NCBI RefSeq assembly: GCF_965363235.1
Contig: NC_134839.1
Location: 98,289,743 to 98,353,742, forward strand
Direction of reading: 5' to 3'
DNA from: Mytilus galloprovincialis
Lineage: Eukaryota; Mollusca; Bivalvia; Mytilida; Mytilidae
DNA length: 64,000 bases
Positions 10,591 through 34,395 of this stretch are shown one piece after another; position 1 is the first letter of the stretch, and every line of letters begins with the position of its first letter. A program made the position numbers and the translations under genes. The notes beneath the pieces were generated by a model. That model searched no databases. It was given only the letters and a program-made list of their open reading frames with translations, and was not told where the DNA came from.

Positions 10591-11607
10591 TTTCGATTCG
10601 CTCGTGTATGTAACAACGTATTTGATTTCAACGAGAGAAATCTCTGTATTACTGAAAACTTATAACACCAGGGTTTTCAATATCACAAACTAGTCAAAAC
10701 ATTTACTACATTTTATCATCGGTTCAAACACATCATTCATAAATATAAATAAACATGCAGACATCTTATACTACGTTCAGGTATTTCGCATCCAATGTTT
10801 TATTATGATATTTTTTTACAAAGCACAAAAATGTCGGCATCCTTGACCTCAAAAGCTAACTAATCCTTTAAACAGACTTATTCGGTAATGATATAGTTAC
10901 TATACTGTTGTCAGATCATTAAGGATTGCATATTTTGGTATCAATATTGATTCACTCGTAGGGTTCAGTTTGCATCGGAAGTAAACACGTTTATTTTAAA
11001 AGCTGTTGTTTGCATGCTACGAGTTATGTTCTTCTTGTGGTATGATACTAAACCCTTAACGGGAGGGACTGTACTTGATTGTCATATGATGACGAAGACA
11101 TAATCTTTCAATCAGTTTAATTGAGGCCTGGAGCTGTCATGTCAGTGACTGCTAGTAGTTTATGTATCATTGTCATTTTGCTTACCTTTTTTTTTTTTTT
11201 TTTTATCTATTCTGACATCGGACTCGGACTTCTTTTTAACCGTGAGTTTTACTGTGCGTATTGCTATGTGTTTCTTTATCTACATTGACTAGATGTATAG
11301 GGAGAGGGTTGAGATTTCACAAAACATGTTTAACCCCGCCGTAGTTAGGAAACTCTTATATTTGTTAGTCTTGTACGTTTTTTTATATATTTTTAGTTCA
11401 TTTATATGTTTTTGGAGTTTAGTGTAACGTCCATTTTCACTGAACTAGTACACAGTTTTGTTTAGGGGCCATCTGATGACCACCTCCGGGTGCGGGATTT
11501 TTTCGCTGCATTGAAGACCCATTGGTGACCTTTGGCTGTTGTCTGCTCTTTGGTCGGGTTGTTGTCTCTTTGACATATTCCGCATTTCTATTCTCAATTT
11601 TAAAGTA
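10590..11607 (+). mobile_element. Penelope-like element family B: protein carboxy terminus and 3' tail
   Basis: It starts with FNERNLCITE, FQYHKLVKTF and FYHRFKHIIHKYK, matching in order the end of the reverse transcriptase frame at 19733-20681. A non-coding tail of about 800 bases follows, ending gttgtctctttgacatattc..ttctcaattt. That terminal sequence recurs alone at 22381-22455 (+), 40165-40680 (-) and 63320-63525 (-), so it is the element's 3' end. Confidence 0.55.
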
Positions 11608-11656
11608 ACACAATCTCTACTTAATCGAGATTATAATACATTACTCACAAACAAAA

Positions 11657-12012
11657 TGACATATCAAGACAAACATACATATCAAGACAAACATACATAT
11701 CAAGACAAACATACATATCAACACAAACATACATATCAACACAAACATACATATCAAGACAAACATACATATCAACACAAACATACATATCAACACAAAC
11801 ATACATATCAAGACAAACATACATATCAACACAAACATACATATCAAGACAAACATACATATCAACACAAACATACATATCAAGACAAACATACATATCA
11901 AGACAAACATACATATCAAGACAAACATACATATTACATATCAAGACAAACATACATATCAAGACAAACATACATATCAACACAAACATACATATCAACA
12001 CAAACATACATA
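11657..12012 (+). repeat. 18-bp minisatellite with two unit variants, about 19 copies
   Basis: The units are acatatcaagacaaacat (type D) and acatatcaacacaaacat (type H). Their order is D D D H H D H H D H D H D D D, a 5-base slip, then D D H H. Frames on both strands stay open through the array (TYQDKH/TYQHKH repeats on the plus strand) simply because the unit is a multiple of three without stops; no gene is inferred. Confidence 0.92.
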
Positions 12013-12329
12013 TAATAAGACATGAGACAGCAAGCAGTAAAGCCGAGGTTCAAGCACATGAAATTTAAGCAAAATAAAATAATACTGCATGTTCAAACAG
12101 ATAAATTATCTTGAAAATCAAAGCAAACTAATTAGATTAGCATTAACAGCAACAAAAAGCAACATAAATTTAACTTCGAATTAAAAACCAAAACTTTCTG
12201 TAAGTTATTGGTTTAAATAGTTTTTTAAAACTTTCTTTTATTATTAATGTCGCTTAAAAAACAAAGTTTATTCTCATAAGAAAAAAATGGATTATGTTAT
12301 CGTGTTTTACAGATTTTAACCCAAGTTAC
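12013..12329. other. AT-rich spacer, nothing recognised
   Basis: Unique-looking AT-rich sequence between two tandem arrays; no coding or repeat signal that I can name. Confidence 0.5.
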
Positions 12330-12456
12330 ACCTCATGATATATTCAAACCAAGCACCTTTACATGCCCTATACCTCATGATATATTCAAACCAAGCACCT
12401 TTACATGCCTTATACCTCATGATATATTCAAACCAAGCACCTTTACATGCCTTATA
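12330..12456. repeat. 42-bp tandem repeat, three units
   Basis: Three nearly identical units of acctcatgatatattcaaac followed by caagcacctttacatgcc(t)tat. The unit is divisible by three, which creates a spurious repeated peptide frame on the minus strand. Confidence 0.9.
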
Positions 12457-12559
12457 TACTACAACACTTATTTTCAGGTTTTGTTGGATGTGACTACGAG
12501 CAGACCTTAGAAGATTTTGCATTAAAACAGACACAAATTATTTTGATCTGTTAAAGGAA

Positions 12560-12819
12560 CACTAGCAACGAGATATGTATATAGAAAGACAAGAATATGT
12601 CCACAGTACACGGATGCCTCTAAATTGTCTATTGTGTATGTATGTCCTATATGTCTTAATATTGTAAGTGTTGTTATTGTTATTCAGTCATGTCGGCAAA
12701 AAGCTCTGCGAAGCTTATGTTTGTAGTATTTCATCAGAGACATATTCAATGTCTCTGATTTCATGTAACCCGACTTTAAATGAATTCTCTTATCTTATCT
12801 TATCTTATCTTATCTTATC
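12560..12819 (+). mobile_element. LINE-like 3' end with (TCTTA)n tail
   Basis: A non-coding stretch ending in aaatgaattc followed by six TCTTA repeats (12788-12819). Such pentamer-repeat tails are a common 3' end of CR1/RTE-type LINEs and their relatives. No protein signal is included, so the class is tentative. Confidence 0.4.
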
Positions 12820-12844
12820 ATGTTACACTTCCTAATGGTAAATT

Positions 12845-13855
12845 CCATTTTTCATTTCAGTTCCCATTTTGTAAGTATTGTCAGATGTTGTAGGATTTCT
12901 TCATTTGTACTGGTCCTCATAGGTCGTAGATGGTCAATCACCAGCGGAATACGAATTGTTGGTTGTATGTTTTCAGTGATGTTGTTGAAGACAATTGGAT
13001 AAGGGATAGGACCAAATACACTGCCTTGATGTACTCTAGATCTAGATATAACATTCACTTTATCCACTGAATGCTTGTTTTTAATTATAACTGCCTGTGT
13101 CATATTGATTAAAAACGTCTACGGGATCTCAGGCGGCATGTTGGAATTCGGATTGTATTTTATTTATTTCTAGAAGTTTCATTAGGTCGGATATTACAAT
13201 ATGTTTAATTAGTTTGCAGATGATGCAGGTTAGTGAAAGCCAGCAGTTTGCTGGTTCATGGCTTGTGTGATGGCTGCTATAGTTTGATATGATCCTTTCT
13301 TATAGATTGGACAGACAAATGCGTGTATACAGTATTCGGTATTTGGCATTTAAAAATCGAATTATTAAACAGAAAAGTGTCTGTTGGAGTTATTTCGTAA
13401 CAAAGTTCTTCATTTATTCTTGTGGTGAGTTGGTCTGTCCACTTGCTTTGTTAGGGATGAGTTCTAAAAGCAGCTTTTCTACTCTATTTTCAGTGATATT
13501 GATATCAGTCTTGGTGTTGTAGTTTTCATTTTCAATATCCGTCATTTTATTTGTTATTATATTCGATGAACACCGATTGGAACTTATGATCACTTATGGT
13601 TCGGAAACTTCCATGTGTTTGCTTATGTGTCCTCTTAATTTAATTTTTCATATTTCATGTGCAGGTGGTACTTCATCTCAGTTGATGTTTCTTTTCTCAT
13701 GCAGTTTCGAGAAAAGAAAAGAATCCTTTGGGTTTGTTTTAAGTTGTGTTCTAATGTAAACAATACTTATTCTTCTAAGTTGGTTGCACAGACGATGAGT
13801 TATATGTATCTAGAAAAGAACCCTCTTACCAAGAACTTGTCAGTGGTTTAAACAC
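12845..13855 (-). mobile_element. LINE reverse transcriptase fragment (Jockey-like), decayed
   Basis: On the minus strand the order is VEKLLLELIPNKASGQTN (finger region), a degenerate NYRPVSLTCI-like stretch around 13190-13270, then VHQGSVFGPI and NNITENIQPTIRI. These match the PNKASGPD, NYRPVSLT and VPQGSVLGP blocks of LINE reverse transcriptases. The catalytic ADD region is lost and the frame is broken repeatedly. Confidence 0.65.
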
Positions 13856-13857
13856 AT

Positions 13858-14125
13858 CAGGGGCGGATCCAGGATTTTAGAAAGGGGCGAAGTTTTTTGA
13901 AAAATTGGGGACCTTTTTTAGGCTAAAAAACATAAAATAAGTGTAAAATGCACATTTTAAACGATTCCAAATTTGGGTATGTATATTTTAAAGTTGCTGT
14001 AAAGTGTAAGGATGGCCCTTTTTATGCTGATTCTCCCTATTAACTGTCTATCATAAAATGATAGTATGGACCCAAAGCTATGTATTGATATATAACATGT
14101 GGGATTTGTCAGTAAAAATAGACAT
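13858..14125 (+). mobile_element. Possible hAT-like end (CAGGGGCGGATCCAGG), partner not found
   Basis: The word caggggcggatccagg at 13858 is a typical terminal sequence of hAT-like MITEs in invertebrates. I could not find its inverted partner downstream, so the right limit is arbitrary and this may be a solo end. Confidence 0.35.
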
Positions 14126-14221
14126 GGGAAATTCTCGTTTGTTGTATTTTAAGTTAGAATAACCTCACAGATTTCTTGTTGTAAACCAGATATACGCCAG
14201 GCTATTCAATGAAATTTACAA

Positions 14222-14850
14222 TACATACAATACAATACAATATATTTATTTTCCAAATTAAAGGGCCCATTAAGAGCATAACATTAATTACAACAAACAT
14301 TACAGAGTGAGAAACATAAAATAATAATTCAAATGCATGAGGAAAGGATCAGTGGTCAAGGGGAGATAATTTTGATATCTATTAGTGTATTTAAGTTAAC
14401 TAATTTTCTGATTTTCTAAAGTTTCAGGCGTTTATCGAGGTATGCACATAAAACAGATTAAAAAAACCCTGCTATCTTCATTAATCATGATCCATGAAAA
14501 AAAGATTTTTTTCTGTTTAAATTATATAAACTAGGGTATTTTTAATCTGTCCCAGTCAATGGAATAATTTAGGTCGTCAATCAATGGCCACAGCCACACT
14601 GTTTTGAATATGATTCTATAATCAGTCATATCTCTTCTGAGGTTATCGTAAAGAGGGCATTCCAGAAAAAAGTGCACTTCATTTTTAATACAATTTGAAT
14701 TACAATATAAACATATCCTCTCATGTCGAGGTAATATTTCATATTTACCGCATACATTAGTAATTCGTTCATGTCTGCATGCCAGTTTCTATTCTTAAAC
14801 AGTGATTGCTGAGTCTATATTTTGTTAACAAGTGTTTTTGTGGGTGATTA
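14222..14850 (-). mobile_element. LINE 3' fragment with (TTGTA)n tail
   Basis: The minus strand reads a broken CLYCNSNCIKNEVHFFLECP motif, a carboxy-terminal zinc segment of LINE proteins, with a diverged RLSNHCLRIETGRH upstream. Its 3' end is the repeated (ATTGT)n at 14222-14245. Several breaks; dead copy. Confidence 0.6.
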
Positions 14851-16764
14851 AAATCTTAATAATTTTCATAGTCAAATAATACGATACAATACGACCGACA
14901 CGATTTAAGAAAGACAACCAAGCAATTTTTTTATCTAAATGTTTGGTTGATATGTTTCACCCAACAAAATTAAGGGAAGTGAGGGGTTCCAAATTAACCA
15001 AAGGCTACTACTGAGTCTAAAATGACAACGAGTTTATGAATGACGGTCGACAAATGAAGACATAAAGGCCACACCCAGCAGTGGGTTGCAGTTTGGACTT
15101 GAAAACAAGTATTAAATACATCAGTTCGGTGAAACAGACATTCCAGTCACACATGCAAACCCCGCCCCAAAAAATACGCCCGTTTTGTTATTCATCATGT
15201 TTATTAAATGCTAAATAATTCTTTTGGAAATTTTCATTTCTAATAGCAAAAAAGTGGACAAGATTATTTTCAATCCAGATACGGCCAGAATTTTTGTTTG
15301 TAAAAAGCAAAAACCAGTGTCAGATTTTTTTCTTTCAAATATATATCTCAGACTGACGTCTCAAACAAATGTTTCGTTCCTTAGACTTTAAATCTATCTA
15401 GAGCTTAATATATACTGACTGGGGATCATCATTCAGCTATGTTATTTCTAGTTAAAATAGGCTGGGGCGTTTGGGGTTACACATGTTTTCGTAGGTAAAT
15501 AATATTGCTGTGGAACTTTTTTTCATGAAAATGTAATAGAGTAAGAGTATAACTTTCTGTCTCGTGAAATTGTGAAATAGAAGTCAATACGTTCTTGCTC
15601 AATCTTTTGTCGCTTTGAAGATGTCATGATTGTCATCCTCAGTCTATCCATGTGTTACTGTAATTTGAATTTCAAAGTAACTGAGTGACTTTTTTACGGC
15701 GAACTCAGTGGTCAACTCCACCATAGCGAATCACATGACTTTGACCAGCAAAAAATATCATTATATTAAGTAAAGAATTGTCGCATAAAAAATAAAAAAT
15801 ACACCATAAAAAGTAAAAATAAATACACCATAAAATTAAATACACGGGAAATGTCAAAGTTCTCGAAGGCTAGTCTGATTAATCAGTTTACAAAAAAAAA
15901 AGTCCAAGCAAAGGGGACACAGAATATGAACCAAATTTACATTCAGGATCATTTCTGCCACCGTTAGATTCTCCTGTTTTTGTGTCACAGTCTCTATTTA
16001 CACTATGAGAATAGACCAGTCAACTTTCTCTTTTTCAGTTCTAAACATGAGGAAAGACAACGGTCAACATTCCCTGCATTTAGAAATCAATAAAATGATT
16101 TACATCATTCCTGTTGGAATTTCTTCGCAAGAATATAATACATTTGTTTTTCGTATTCTTCGACATTTCTCTATTGGTCTCTATTGAATCTGTAGGACAC
16201 TCAATACGGTCTCTTCTTTTCAACCGTTTTTGTTTTCGGTTACGTCACCGATAACAGATTTGTGCTTTATAACTAAAGGTTAATATTTGGATCATTGCCG
16301 GCCACGCTGATTATCGGGAATCACGACATTAAGTCATTATTATGCAGGAATCTAGTACAAAAGGAAATTTTATTAAGGTCTTGTTAGATTGGCTGTATTT
16401 AAAAGATATATATGTTCTAGATTTTTCTGGTTCAGTAATATTTATTTTCTATCGTCTTTCATTATGATTAAACAAAAACTTTTTATCTTTTACGCAGCAA
16501 AAAATAATAAATATTTCTGCTGTGCCATTAGTGCATTTCGGATAGAACCCATCAGTATTAAATGTATAACAATTATTGTATAATCTCCTTGATAGTGCAA
16601 GTATCTTTACTAATTCAGTATTTTTTTTTATAGGGGTTAATGATATATCATATGATAACATCCATTATTTGACCCCTGAAATTGAATACATTTGCATTTG
16701 ACCAAATTTAGTTAATTGTTAATAGAAATAGAAATTTAGTATTATCCTTATGGTTCATTACATG
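14851..16764. other. Intergenic AT-rich DNA, no gene recognised
   Basis: It has a small A-rich patch (15780-15845) with repeated taaatacaccataaaa. Open frames of 60-70 codons around 16005-16660 overlap on both strands and lack family features. HPRT exon 1 could lie here or further left, but no short ATG exon with a good phase-0 donor stood out. Confidence 0.4.
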
Positions 16765-16958
16765 AATGATAACTCTTCATGTATTCCAAATTTGAAGTTA
16801 ATCCGTATAAATAAAATTAAAAAATATCAACTAATTTTATTGGTGTTTATTCCAATACCTAAATGATAACTCTTCATGTATTCCAAATTTGAAGTTAATC
16901 CGTATAAATAAAATTAAAAAATATCAACTAATTTTATTGGTGTTTATTCCAATACCTA
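16765..16958. repeat. Exact 97-bp tandem duplication
   Basis: The 97 bases from 16765 (aatgataactcttcatgtat) repeat without visible change from 16862. A further partial aatgat follows at 16959. Perfect identity implies a very recent duplication. Confidence 0.92.
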
Positions 16959-17084
16959 AATGATACCAGCTGACATTTACAAAATACTACTGCTAAAATA
17001 AACAAAGAAAAAATGAGCTTATAAACAAGTTATTAGCATATTTCCATCAGCAATGGGTGATGGAGATAGATCAAGGTTTAAAAA

Positions 17085-17208
17085 AGTATGGAACTTTGCT
17101 CATTGTTGAAGGCAGTACAGTGACCGATTGTTGTTAATTTCTGTGTCAATTGAATTGGTCTCTTGTGGAGAGTTGTCTCATTGGAAATCATACCACATCT
17201 TCTTTTTT
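17085..17208 (+). mobile_element. Solo 3' tail of Penelope-like element family A
   Basis: It runs from gtatggaactttgctcattg to cataccacatcttctttttt, matching the last 120 bases of the element at 19736-21396. It is a severely 5'-truncated copy. Confidence 0.65.
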
Positions 17209-17591
17209 AAATTTTGATATGACATAGTTATTTCCCTTGGCCACCAATTTGGAGAGGTGAATAATTAAGTAACTTAACTAAGTGGGATAGAGATCATTTC
17301 TAGATCTTATTGATGAAACAAGCAAGGCTAAAAGAAATTAAAATTGTTCAGAATGTTTTTTTCTGAAGTCTTGTGGATAGTATAAAATAACAAGTTGAAG
17401 TTAATAGATGATACTTGAAAAAAATTTGTGCACATGAGTGTTTTGACATGGCCACAAATAGGAATTAATTCTTACTCAAATTGTGTCAATTAATTTTAAA
17501 TAGGAAACAACAAATTGTTTGTGTATATTTCAGAGGAGAACATTTATAAGAAATTTAAAGATGGATATAACAGTAATTTCTATAATTTTAG

Positions 17592-30490
<12,899 letters not shown>

Positions 30491-30850
30491 TACCAAATGG
30501 AACAAGTTGATGTGAAGCATTTTCATGATATTATACTTACAACAAATGTTTTCGTTAAACCAAAAAGATTTGATATTACCAAGAAGTCATTTATATTTTA
30601 ATTGTTGTTAATAGTGCATGATAGTGCATGTAGTGAACAGTTATGAAGTATATCTTTTATCATTTTATTCACTAGCTAATTATGTGTGCAATTATCAACT
30701 AGATATATGTGGGCAATTATTCTTTTTTATTTTGACCAGTAGATTGTCTTATTAAATATAGGGACCAAAAATTTTCTTTTTTCTCATATGTATTCCTATA
30801 TGTTAAAAAAATGTTTGACGTTTATATTTGTATATATAAAAATAAGAATT
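30491..30850 (+). other. HPRT 3' untranslated region, approximate
   Basis: AT-rich sequence after the HPRT stop and before a retroelement tail at 30851. The only near-consensus polyadenylation hexamer I see is ATTAAA around 30751; no AATAAA is evident before the repeat. The transcript end is inferred. Confidence 0.4.
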
Positions 30851-32450
30851 TAGAAGATGTGGTATGATTGGCAATAAGACAACTCTCCACAAGAATCCAA
30901 AGAACACAAAATTTAATAACTATAGGTCACTATATGGCCTTCAACGGTTTATTCCTTGAATGCCAACATCCTTTGATCTACCGACAATTTACCTGTAAAA
31001 TTATGTTGGCGTTCAAGGAATAGGTGCAAGTAGTTATCACAACAAAAATGAATGCTTATCAAAACAACCATACTAAGTAATCGGATAGGTAAATACAGGT
31101 AGCTTAAACAAGTTCATGTTTTTCAAGTTTTTGAAAATCATGTGTTGCTGTTACTGCATTTGTACTTAAATAAATATGGATTATCTTTAAATGAAACGAA
31201 GTTAACATGTGCATATTGTCATGAAATCCAGTTTGCTCAAATTTTCTTTGGACTTCAAAGTTTTTGTTCAACATTTATATAGTTGTGTGTGCTGTAATAT
31301 TCTCCCATATTACTTGATGGAATTTCTTGAAATTTTGTATATCATGTTAGATTACTATTTTTTTTTTGTTCAGTTTGTTCAGATATTTCTTTTTGTTTTT
31401 AATATTTCTCCCTTTTTGTCAAGCCTGCGAATTTTGTCGCAAAAGCGATACATAACCATCCTACATTCCGTTGTAGTTGGTGGCGGCCTCCACAAATATT
31501 CATTCTGTGGTAAAATGTTTAAAAATTATAATAACTTTCTCAAATTGTCATTGATTTCTGCCAAACTTGGATAGAACCTTGTTTATGATCAAAAGCTAGT
31601 ATCTAGTTCCGTGGAACCTTTTAGAATTTTCTGTAGTAGGGTTTCATAGAATAACATTGTAAAGGTGATTGTTATGGTCACAAATCATCAGAATTCTTGT
31701 TACCCTATTTTATGGATTTTCTTAAAACCTTGTAACGTTTCCAGCTTGGAAGTTATCAGATGTACTTTTATATTAATTAATTCTGATGACTTTTAAATTG
31801 TTAAATTGAAATCTTCGTATAGTTTATATTAACTTATAAAATATTTAAAATGAAATGGAATTGAATAAATCTTTAATATTCTTTTTTTTTTTTTTTTTTT
31901 TTAGAAATATCTGTATTCAACTAAAATTTCTTTGATATATCTAATAAGTCTTATGTAAATAAACACTTCCATTCCCAAATTATCTTTTTTTAAATAGAAA
32001 GCAAGGAATTTTAAAAACATTTTAATTTTATTTATTTCTTTAAAATTCATAATAATTTTAACCTTAAAATCTACCATTTTTCTTATCAAAAAGTAATAAA
32101 ATGTTGCAATTTTATCAAGTTCACTAATTATTTTATACTTTTTAAAACATTTAGATAGTTCTAAAAACACCTATTGTTATTATATAAACATCTATTGATT
32201 TTTTTTTGTTGGCATTCAAGGAATAGGTCACATATAAAATGTTGGCATTCGAGGAAGACACCCCTTCAACAATAAGTAGTACAGCGTAGTAAGCTCAAAA
32301 TGACAAATGTAAAACATTTTCATCAAGAAAAGTAACAAACGGATTAATATGAACAGAAAACAAATATGATATACTGCAACAAAAGATGACAACTGAATAA
32401 CAGGTTCCTGACTTGGAACAGGTACATACAGAATGTTGCTTGGTTAAACT
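30851..32450 (-). mobile_element. Penelope-like family A 3' tail, split by a later insertion
   Basis: agaagatgtggtatgattgg (30851-30945) continues after the insertion at 32271-32450, which ends with caggttcctgacttggaaca. Together the two parts match the reverse complement of the tail at 20900-21396. The copy lies just downstream of HPRT. Confidence 0.6.
30946..32262. mobile_element. 1.3-kb TIR element with 8-bp target duplication CCTTCAAC
   Basis: CCTTCAAC occurs at 30938-30945 and 32263-32270. Ends: GGTTTATTCCTTGAATGCCA and inverted GGTGTCTTCCTCGAATGCCA. The same motif recurs inverted near the left end (about 31005-31025) and directly near the right end (32210-32235), giving subterminal repeats. 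The interior is AT-rich with a poly(T) run at 31885-31904 and no transposase. An 8-bp duplication with GG ends suggests a Merlin-, P- or hAT-type helper; which one is undecided. Confidence 0.7.
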
Positions 32451-32734
32451 AGTTTGCATACCTTACTTTCAGGGAGACATTCGGATGAAATAAAAAAAAA
32501 AATAGAAATGGAACTTTATCTTAGGACGAAAATGTGAGAAAGTTGTCATGTTTGACTTGTTTACATCTGTTTCTTTGGTATTTTTAATTGTAGATGTATC
32601 ATTTAAGATTTTAATATCTTATATTGTACTTATTTAAAACACAAAAATTATAATCAATAATTTAAATTAAGCATCTACAAAATAGCTGATACTGGAAGGT
32701 GGGTCCGTGTATATATGCGTCCATTCGTTTTTCG

Positions 32735-33090
32735 TTTTGAAATATCAAAAACAAAAAACAAAAAACGAAAGTGTTTTCATTTTTCGTTTTTGATTTCATA
32801 AAAACCAAAATGAAAAACGAAAGTGTTTTCATTTTTCGTTTTTGATTTCTTAAAAACCAAAACGAAAAACGAAAGTGTTTTCATTTTTCGTTTTTGATTT
32901 CTTATAAACCAAAATGAAAAACAAAAGTGTTTTCGTTTTTCGTTTTTGATTTCACAAACAAAAAACGAAAAACAAAAGTATTTTCATTTTTCAATTTTGA
33001 TTTCTCAAAAACTAAAATCGAAAAATGAAAGTGTTTTCATTTTTCATTTTTGATTTCACAAAAACAAAAAACGAAAAACGAAAGTGTATT
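32735..33090. repeat. 52-bp hairpin-forming minisatellite, about 6.5 units
   Basis: Copies of gtgttttcatttttcg start at 32771, 32823, 32875, 32927, 32978, 33031 and 33084. Each unit is itself an inverted repeat (aaaaacgaaaa..ttttcgttttt), so single strands can fold at every unit. The array is almost free of G on one side and C on the other within each arm. Confidence 0.88.
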
Positions 33091-33187
33091 TATGTTATCT
33101 TTCCAACACAGTTTAATTGTCATTCAAAAAATGACAATGTTGTCATTTGTCATTCATTTAAAGGTCGTTAAAGTATACATGCACAGC

Positions 33188-33300
33188 GGTTGTCAGATCA
33201 ATACTACTTTAATCGAAGATAATATCGACGGATGCAAAAGTCTTTAGCAATCGGAACAATATGGGTGCGTGAACTTTATTACTTTTTAGTTTAGAAAGGT
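33188..33300 (+). repeat. Dispersed repeat; empty-site relative of the BEL insertion target
   Basis: tgtcagatcaatactacttt and cggatgcaaaagtctttagc (33190-33245) match, inverted, the sequences just outside the BEL/Pao element (54107-54142 and 44400-44506). ATAAT appears once here (33219-33223) where the element has it on both sides. Family unknown. Confidence 0.8.
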
Positions 33301-33940
33301 CGATCCAAGATTATTTGAATTGATGACCAAGATCCATCTGCCAGTATTTTACGAACTACGAGGACGATAATGTATTTTGCTTGATCAAATTTTCAAAATT
33401 TCCGCAATTTCACAATTCAAACTGGGATATTAAATTGGTTTGTCATTAGGAGCCTATAAGGTATTAATTTTGCTTATTTGTGAAGACTATAAGGTGACAT
33501 TAACTAGAGGTCGTTGATGGGGGGTTATGGAATTGAGGATAGTGGACAAAAAATATAAATAATAGAGACAATGGACCAAGACATAAATAAAATAGCTAGA
33601 ATAATGGTGTTAAAATGTAATGATAAGAGAATAATTGTCAAAAGTATAAAGAATAGAGAAATATGGCCTAAAATAACAAAGAATACAGAAATTAAGAACC
33701 CCGAATCCAGACCATCATACTAGTTGCCTTAATGAACGTTAGTTTGTCTCTGGGAGATTGCTATTGGTTATCATACGGTTTCTCTTTATTTCTATGTCTA
33801 TTAATTAAGAAGCATGCTTTCATTATTTACCAAAATTTTACATATCACATTATAAAAAAAGACTATTATTTTGCAAACTACCATAGATTTCCGGTAATTG
33901 TTCTGCATAGACCACACCACATTGGAGTCCCTGTAAAAAA
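33301..33940. other. Intergenic DNA, nothing recognised
   Basis: Contains degenerate agaataga/aataaatagaga repeats around 33550-33690. No gene. Confidence 0.4.
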
Positions 33941-34395
33941 TTTTCAAGTGGACCTCAGTTACCCACCCTACCCCATCATTACATAAAAGTTAATAAACAA
34001 ATGTCTACGGAAATACTTCTGTCCGAACAATGTGAAAAGGGGAGCTTGGTAGCTGATGTCTGCTGGAGAAAAAAATCAAGGTTGCTGTTTAGCTTATTTT
34101 TTTTCAAAGATAGGTCCAAAGTTGGGGTCGAACACCGAACCCCATCCTTACCGAAAATGTAATAAAAATTGCCCTCACTAGGTGCAAAGGGAAGCTGGGT
34201 AGCTGGGGTCTACAGTAGAAAAATCCAGGGTGTTGTTCTGCTTAGTTTTTTTTTCTAAAGTAGGTCTAAAGTTGAGGTCGTATACCCTACAAAAACCCTT
34301 ACCAGACAGTTAATAAAAAAATTCTGCGGCAATACTTTTATCTGCTCTAGGTGAGAACGTAAGCTAGAGATCTAGGGCCTACTTGATCAAAATTA
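33941..34395 (+). repeat. Degenerate tandem repeat of about 155 bp, three units
   Basis: Recurring landmarks: agcttggtagctgatgtctg (about 34043), agctgggtagctggggtcta (about 34192) and agctagagatctagggccta (about 34353). Each is followed by a T-rich tract and aggtc(c/t)aaagttg(a/g)ggtcg. Strongly diverged, so old. Confidence 0.65.

Noticed and set aside
10448-10693. Apparent single gene of 81 codons
   Set aside because: It is a junction: the first half is a LINE tail, the second half belongs to a Penelope-like element in another frame.
11657-12012. Regular short repeats resembling a CRISPR array
   Set aside because: Units are directly tandem with no unique spacers, in a eukaryotic genome.
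11539-12015. 158-codon plus-strand frame rich in TYQDKH repeats and two long minus-strand frames
   Set aside because: Produced by an 18-bp minisatellite whose unit is divisible by three and lacks stops on several frames; no start context, domain or splice sites.
31209-31574. 121-codon plus-strand frame
   Set aside because: Lies inside the 8-bp-duplication element, is dominated by Phe/Leu/Ile from T-rich DNA and has no motif of a transposase.
31901-32170. 89-codon minus-strand frame, Lys/Ile/Phe-rich
   Set aside because: Composition follows A/T-rich DNA next to a poly(T) run; no family features.
32735-33090. Possible origin or matrix-attachment region because of AT-rich hairpins
   Set aside because: Nothing beyond composition and symmetry supports such a role; kept as a minisatellite.
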